Shown one piece after another: positions 60,046 through 64,000 of a DNA stretch of 64,000 nt. The DNA is taken from NCBI RefSeq assembly GCF_037039395.1, contig NZ_CP146244.1, positions 744,001-808,000 of the forward strand, in the 5' to 3' direction. This DNA comes from Agrobacterium vitis (GTDB taxonomy: Bacteria > Pseudomonadota > Alphaproteobacteria > Rhizobiales > Rhizobiaceae). Under the pieces are notes generated by a model. It ran no database searches. It was not told where the DNA came from and worked only from the letters and a program-made list of their open reading frames with translations. Each line of letters starts with the position of its first letter. Position 1 is the stretch's first letter. Position numbers and translations under genes: made by a program.

Positions 60046-61185
60046 ATGACCGATGTAACGCTCAACGACATGGATGAGGCCCGGCCCGAGGCGGGGCGGG
60101 CGGAAAAGCTCTATCAGGCCAGCCCCCGGCAATTGATGTGGTGGCGGTTCAAGCGCCACAAGGTGGCGATGGTTTCGGGGATGATCCTCATCCTGGCCTA
60201 TCTGGTCACCGGACTTGCCGAATTCACCGCGCCCTATGATGCATTCCAGGGCAATGCCCGTACGACATTGCTGCCGCCCCAGGCACTGCATCTGTTTGAC
60301 GAGGAGGGAAATTTCCACGGTCCCTTCGTCTATGCGACGACCCGCACCCGCGATCCCGTAACCTTGAGGCCGATGTACAAGCCGGATACGTCGAAGATCG
60401 TGCCGATCCGGTTTTTCGTTCAGGGACAGACCTATCGATTCTGGGGCCTTATCGAGGGGAACCTGCGTCTGTTCGGTGCTGCCGGGCAGGACAAGATCAA
60501 CCTGCTCGGCACCGATACGCTGGGACGCGATGTGCTGTCGCGGTTGATCTATGGCGGGCGTATCTCGCTATCGGTCGGGTTGATCGGCGTTGCCGTCAGT
60601 TTCGTTCTCGGCCTGACATTGGGGTCGATTTCCGGTTATTTCGGCGGGATCACCGACAATATCGTCCAGCGGGGCATGGAATTCCTGCGCTGCATTCCCA
60701 CCATCCCGCTGTGGATGGGGCTTGCCGCCGCCCTGCCGATCACCTGGGACCCGCTGTTTGTCTATTTCCTCGTGACGTTGCTGTTGTCGCTGATTGGCTG
60801 GACCTATGTGGCCCGCACCGTTCGGGGCCGTTTCCTGTCGGTGAAGAACGAGGATTTCGTGCTGGCCGCCCGGTTTTGCGGCACGTCGGAATCTCGGATT
60901 ATCACCCGGCACATGCTGCCTTCGATGACCAGCTATATCATCGCCGCGCTGACCTTGTCGGTGCCGGATATGATCCTTGGGGAGACGGCGTTGAGCTTTC
61001 TCGGGCTTGGCCTGCGTCCGCCGGTGGTGAGTTGGGGCGTGCTGCTGCAAGAGGCGCAAAACCTGCGGACAATCTCGCAGGCGCCCTGGCTGCTGGCACC
61101 GGGGGCGGCCATCGTCATCGTCGTCCTTGCCTTCAATTTTCTCGGCGATGGCCTGCGCGATGCAGCCGATCCCTATAGCAAATGA
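60046..61185 (+). CDS. Opp/Dpp-family ABC transporter permease (DppC-type)
   Basis: 379 aa, longer than usual DppC because of a ~70-residue periplasmic loop after the first span (TAPYDAFQGNARTTLLPPQA ... TRTRDPVTLRPMYKPDTSKI). The C-terminal part is standard: LLGTDTLGRDVLSRLIYGGR, the EAA-like ENDFVLAARFCGTSESRIIT region (here KNEDFVLAARFCG), and GETALSFLGLGLRPPVVSWG. It overlaps the next gene by four bases (ATGA). Confidence 0.92.
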   Translation: MTDVTLNDMDEARPEAGRAEKLYQASPRQLMWWRFKRHKVAMVSGMILILAYLVTGLAEFTAPYDAFQGNARTTLLPPQALHLFDEEGNFHGPFVYATTRTRDPVTLRPMYKPDTSKIVPIRFFVQGQTYRFWGLIEGNLRLFGAAGQDKINLLGTDTLGRDVLSRLIYGGRISLSVGLIGVAVSFVLGLTLGSISGYFGGITDNIVQRGMEFLRCIPTIPLWMGLAAALPITWDPLFVYFLVTLLLSLIGWTYVARTVRGRFLSVKNEDFVLAARFCGTSESRIITRHMLPSMTSYIIAALTLSVPDMILGETALSFLGLGLRPPVVSWGVLLQEAQNLRTISQAPWLLAPGAAIVIVVLAFNFLGDGLRDAADPYSK

Positions 61186-62228
61186 GTGACGTCATGCCCG
61201 AAGAGAGCGTAAAGCCTGTCATCGAGATCGATAATCTCAAGGTTCACTTTCAAGTTCGAGAAGGCGTGGTCAGGGCAGTCGATGGCGTCAGCCTGAAACT
61301 CATGCCGGGCGAAGTGCTTGGCATCGTCGGGGAAAGCGGCTCCGGAAAATCGATTACGGTGCGGGCAATCATGCAATTGCTGCCCAAGGTTGGCAAGATT
61401 TCCGATGGCCAGATCCTGTTCAATGGCGTTCCCGGCAAGACCACCGACATCGCCAAGCTGGATCGCAATGGCCGCGACATGCGCGCCCTGCGCGGTGGCC
61501 GGATCGGCATGATCTTTCAGGAGCCGATGACGGCTCTATCGCCGGTACACACCATTGGCCATCAGGTGATGACGCCGATCCTGGTGCACAGCCAGGGCAG
61601 CAAGGCGGATGCTGACAAACGGGCGCGAGAAGTGCTCGACATGGTCCGGCTGCCGCGTATCGATGAGATGATGCGCAGCTATCCGCACCAGCTATCGGGT
61701 GGCATGCGTCAACGCGCCATGATCGCCATCGCGCTCGCCTGCCGACCGCAGGTGTTGATTGCCGACGAGCCGACGACGGCGCTGGACGTGACCACCGAGG
61801 CGCAGATCCTTGATTTGCTGAAGGAGTTGAGGGCCGAGCTTGGCATGTCGATCATCTTCATCACCCATAATTTTGGGGTGGTCGCCGATATCGCCGACCG
61901 GGTTTCGGTGATGTATCTCGGCAATGTCGTGGAGACCGGCCGGACCGAGGATATTTTCTACGATCCGAAACACCCCTATACACGGGCATTGCTCAATTCC
62001 ATCCCAAGGCTTGGGGCGGCAAAACAGCACCGGCTGAACACCATTCCTGGCATGATCCCCGATCCCTTCAACCTGCCTGACGGTTGCGTGTTTCACCCCA
62101 GATGCGAGCTTGCCAGAGACGGTGACTGTCGGCGGATTTACCCACCCGTCACCCGGATTGACGACGAGCGCATTGCCCGTTGTCATGTTGTCGCGGAAGC
62201 GATGGAAACAGGGAGTGCCGCCCAATGA
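61182..62228 (+). CDS. Opp/Dpp-family ABC transporter ATPase (DppD-type)
   Basis: 348 aa. Walker [15 protein letters not shown]-loop [20 protein letters not shown], signature [15 protein letters not shown], Walker [17 protein letters not shown]. The C-terminal oligopeptide-type domain carries [16 protein letters not shown], a cysteine motif that binds Fe-S in some relatives. The start overlaps the permease stop (ATGA). Confidence 0.93.
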   Translation: MSDVMPEESVKPVIEIDNLKVHFQVREGVVRAVDGVSLKLMPGEVLGIVGESGSGKSITVRAIMQLLPKVGKISDGQILFNGVPGKTTDIAKLDRNGRDMRALRGGRIGMIFQEPMTALSPVHTIGHQVMTPILVHSQGSKADADKRAREVLDMVRLPRIDEMMRSYPHQLSGGMRQRAMIAIALACRPQVLIADEPTTALDVTTEAQILDLLKELRAELGMSIIFITHNFGVVADIADRVSVMYLGNVVETGRTEDIFYDPKHPYTRALLNSIPRLGAAKQHRLNTIPGMIPDPFNLPDGCVFHPRCELARDGDCRRIYPPVTRIDDERIARCHVVAEAMETGSAAQ

Positions 62229-63256
62229 CGGACCTATCCATGGCGCCTGAGCTCCTGATGGATGTCGCCGATCTGAAGAAACATTTCCCCATCCATTCCG
62301 GCTTTCTCGGACGCCAGACCGGCGCCGTGCGTGCGGTGGAGAATGTCAGTTTTCAATTGCGCAAAGGGGAGACCCTGGGGCTGGTCGGTGAAAGCGGTTC
62401 GGGAAAATCCACCGTCGCCCGGCTGCTGCTGCGGGCTTTTCCGGTCACCGAAGGACGGGTGACATTCCGACGCCGCAATGGTTCGCTGATCGACATTGCC
62501 AAGGCGGGCAATGCCGAGATGCGCGAATTACGCGATGAAGTCCAGATGATCTTTCAGGACCCGTATTCGTCGCTCAATCCGCGCCTGCGGCTGCTGGAGA
62601 TTATCGGCGAGCCGCTGATCAACAAGAAGGTAGCGAGGTCCGAAATCGAGGACCGGGTGGCGGACCTGCTGAAGCTCGTTGGCCTTCGCCCCGAATTCAT
62701 GAGCCGTTATCCACATGCCTTTTCCGGCGGCCAGCGCCAGCGCATCGGCATCGCCCGGGCGCTTGCCGTCAACCCCAGCTTCATCGCCGCCGACGAAGCG
62801 GTTTCGGCGCTGGATGTTTCGGTCGCGGCCCAGGTCGTCAACCTGATGCAGGACTTGCAGGAACAGTTCGGCCTGACCTATCTGTTCATCACCCATGATC
62901 TGTCGATGGTCGAGCATATCGCCAACCGCGTCGGGGTGATGTATCTGGGCAGGCTGGTGGAAATTGCCGATACGGCAAGTCTGTTCGACAAGCCGCGCCA
63001 TCCCTATACCGAGGCCCTGCTGTCGTCTGTGCCGCAGCCAGATCCCCGCGCCAACGCCGCCAAGAAGCGGATCATCCTCAAGGGCGAAATCCCCAATGCC
63101 GCCAAGCCGCCGTCGGGCTGCGTCTTTCATCCCCGCTGTCCTTATGCCACCGATATCTGCCGTCAGGTGGAGCCGCAGCTGGAAGCGTTAGCTGGCAGCG
63201 ACAATGCCGTGCGCTGTCATCGCGCAGCGGAACTGGATCTGGCGGGCGTTCGCTGA
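62225..63256 (+). CDS. Opp/Dpp-family ABC transporter ATPase (DppF-type)
   Basis: 343 aa. Walker [19 protein letters not shown]-loop MIFQDPYSSLNPRLRLLEII, signature FSGGQRQRIGIARAL, Walker B FIAADEAVSALDVSVAAQVV and the [18 protein letters not shown]-terminal motif. Walker B has ADEAVSALD where DEPTSALD is usual, a known variant. The start ATG 62225 overlaps the DppD-type stop; the longer frame from 62180 is inside that gene. Last gene of the operon. Confidence 0.93.
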   Translation: MTDLSMAPELLMDVADLKKHFPIHSGFLGRQTGAVRAVENVSFQLRKGETLGLVGESGSGKSTVARLLLRAFPVTEGRVTFRRRNGSLIDIAKAGNAEMRELRDEVQMIFQDPYSSLNPRLRLLEIIGEPLINKKVARSEIEDRVADLLKLVGLRPEFMSRYPHAFSGGQRQRIGIARALAVNPSFIAADEAVSALDVSVAAQVVNLMQDLQEQFGLTYLFITHDLSMVEHIANRVGVMYLGRLVEIADTASLFDKPRHPYTEALLSSVPQPDPRANAAKKRIILKGEIPNAAKPPSGCVFHPRCPYATDICRQVEPQLEALAGSDNAVRCHRAAELDLAGVR

Positions 63257-63435
63257 AATTGCTCCGAAACAGGATGACCTGGCGCTGGTAAGGACGGCGG
63301 GTCATTTCTTGTTTTATCGACACTGACCCAGGTCCTTGCGCAAATGTGACTCGATTTGCGGCGCAAACTGTGCAGTAGAATGCGCGACTGGCGTGGCGCT
63401 GGCGTTTGGACGTTTCGGTGCCAGGCAAAGCATAT

Positions 63436-64000
63436 GTGAGAGTATCGGCATTGCGGATTCTGGTTGTCGAAGACGATGTGATTCTGGGTTCTTCCCTGAA
63501 GAAGGCCTTTGAGAAACACGCCTATGGCGTGGACCTGATGCGTGATGGCGAATCCGGGCTGCTTGCCATTCAGGATAATGACTATGCCGTTGTTATTCTG
63601 GATGTGAACCTGCCGAAAGCCAGTGGTTTCGAGGTGGTTCGAACCTTGCGCGCCAGCGGCAACAAGGTTCCGGTCCTGTTGTTGACGGCGCTTGACAGTG
63701 TCCGCTCGCGGGTAGAGGGGCTGGATGAAGGGGCCGACGATTACCTGGTCAAGCCGTTCGATCTGGACGAGCTTCTGGCGCGTGTGCGTGCGCTTGCCCG
63801 CCGGTATGAAGGGCGCACCGAAACGTTGATCCGTTGCGGCAATGTCGAGCTTGACCCTTCCGCGATGATTGCTCGCCAGAACGGCACGCCCCTGCATGTG
63901 GCCGGCAAGGAGTTTCACTTGCTCAAGCTGCTGATGGAGCGCGCCGGGCGTTATGTCACCAAAAGCGATATCGAATACGCTCTCTACGATATTTCGGCCA
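63436..64000 (+). CDS. OmpR/PhoB-family response regulator, truncated by the window end
   Basis: At least 188 residues are encoded before the window ends. Receiver: RILVVEDDVILGSSLKKAFE, phospho-acceptor D56 in AVVILDVNLPKASG, then LLLTALDS and K106 in YLVKPFDL. The start of an OmpR-type winged helix follows (IRCGNVELDPSAMIARQNGT ... GKEFHLLKLLMERAGRYVTK). GTG 63436 or TTG 63451 are the possible starts; no in-frame ATG exists nearby and no RBS is strong. It probably pairs with a histidine kinase just beyond the window. A minus-strand frame over the same bases has no family resemblance and is not real. Confidence 0.85.
   Translation, partial: MRVSALRILVVEDDVILGSSLKKAFEKHAYGVDLMRDGESGLLAIQDNDYAVVILDVNLPKASGFEVVRTLRASGNKVPVLLLTALDSVRSRVEGLDEGADDYLVKPFDLDELLARVRALARRYEGRTETLIRCGNVELDPSAMIARQNGTPLHVAGKEFHLLKLLMERAGRYVTKSDIEYALYDISA

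Noticed and set aside
63217..63918. 233-codon minus-strand frame at the window end
   Set aside because: The plus strand encodes an OmpR-type response regulator with all receiver residues; the minus frame has no recognisable features.

Overview
The window looks like accessory (chromid, megaplasmid or variable chromosomal) DNA of an alphaproteobacterium of the Rhizobiaceae (Rhizobium/Agrobacterium/Allorhizobium type). This rests on the dense packing of ABC uptake systems, the G+C-rich third codon positions, four copies of a RIME-like double-palindrome intergenic element, a rhizobial-type MITE-like palindromic element, and the gene families present. I see no rRNA, tRNA, CRISPR, phage, transposase or essential housekeeping genes. 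Genus-level placement is inference.

Layout. 0.2-7.2 kb (+): an MhpA-like aromatic-ring monooxygenase, then a complete branched-chain-amino-acid-type (HAAT) ABC transporter (SBP, LivH, LivM, LivG, LivF). 7.3-14.5 kb: a quinate/shikimate catabolic locus. A QuiC-type 3-dehydroshikimate dehydratase fused to an HPPD-like domain is divergent from a TetR regulator. Next to them is a six-gene minus-strand operon of a polar-amino-acid-type ABC transporter, a quinate/shikimate dehydrogenase and a type II dehydroquinase. 15.0-19.5 kb: divergent treZ and treY (trehalose from maltodextrin). 19.6-23.3 kb: osmC, a SHOCT-domain protein, an FAD/NAD(P)-binding protein and repeats.

23.4-31.6 kb is a sulfonate-sulfur island. 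ssuA-ssuC-ssuB (-) diverges from a second ssuA-like gene plus ssuD (+). An Rrf2 regulator, a flavin reductase and an SfnB/DszC-like flavoprotein follow. A CATAGACTA motif lies about 52-55 nt ahead of both divergent ssu genes, and its TAGACTA core recurs twice ahead of the flavin reductase. 31.8-38.3 kb: a LysR regulator divergent from a hydrolase-like protein lacking its catalytic Ser and His, then an RND efflux adaptor and pump. 38.5-43.7 kb: a two-gene ABC importer (ATPase with a C-terminal AAA-associated domain and a double-length permease) with no binding protein, next to a histidine kinase/FixJ-type response regulator pair.

43.7-49.0 kb (-): ugpBAEC-type glycerol-3-phosphate importer followed by a TIM-barrel isomerase-like gene. 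49.3-53.4 kb (-): a PotABC/iron-type importer with its binding protein. 53.6-56.4 kb (-): a six-hairpin glycosidase and a ROK protein. 56.9-63.3 kb (+): a five-gene Opp/Dpp-family transporter, likely for oligosaccharide because of its glycosidase/ROK neighbours. The window ends inside an OmpR-family response regulator.

Overall this is a scavenging region: aromatic and alicyclic acids, sulfonates, glycerol phosphate, oligosaccharides and unknown solutes, each importer paired with its catabolic enzyme and local regulator. I found no obvious defence or novel enzymatic system. The most interesting unexplained items are the transporter-quinate operon, the shared TAGACTA sites around the sulfonate genes, the SBP-less ABC system beside a two-component pair, the pseudo-hydrolase before the RND pump, and the repeat families that supply gene ends.
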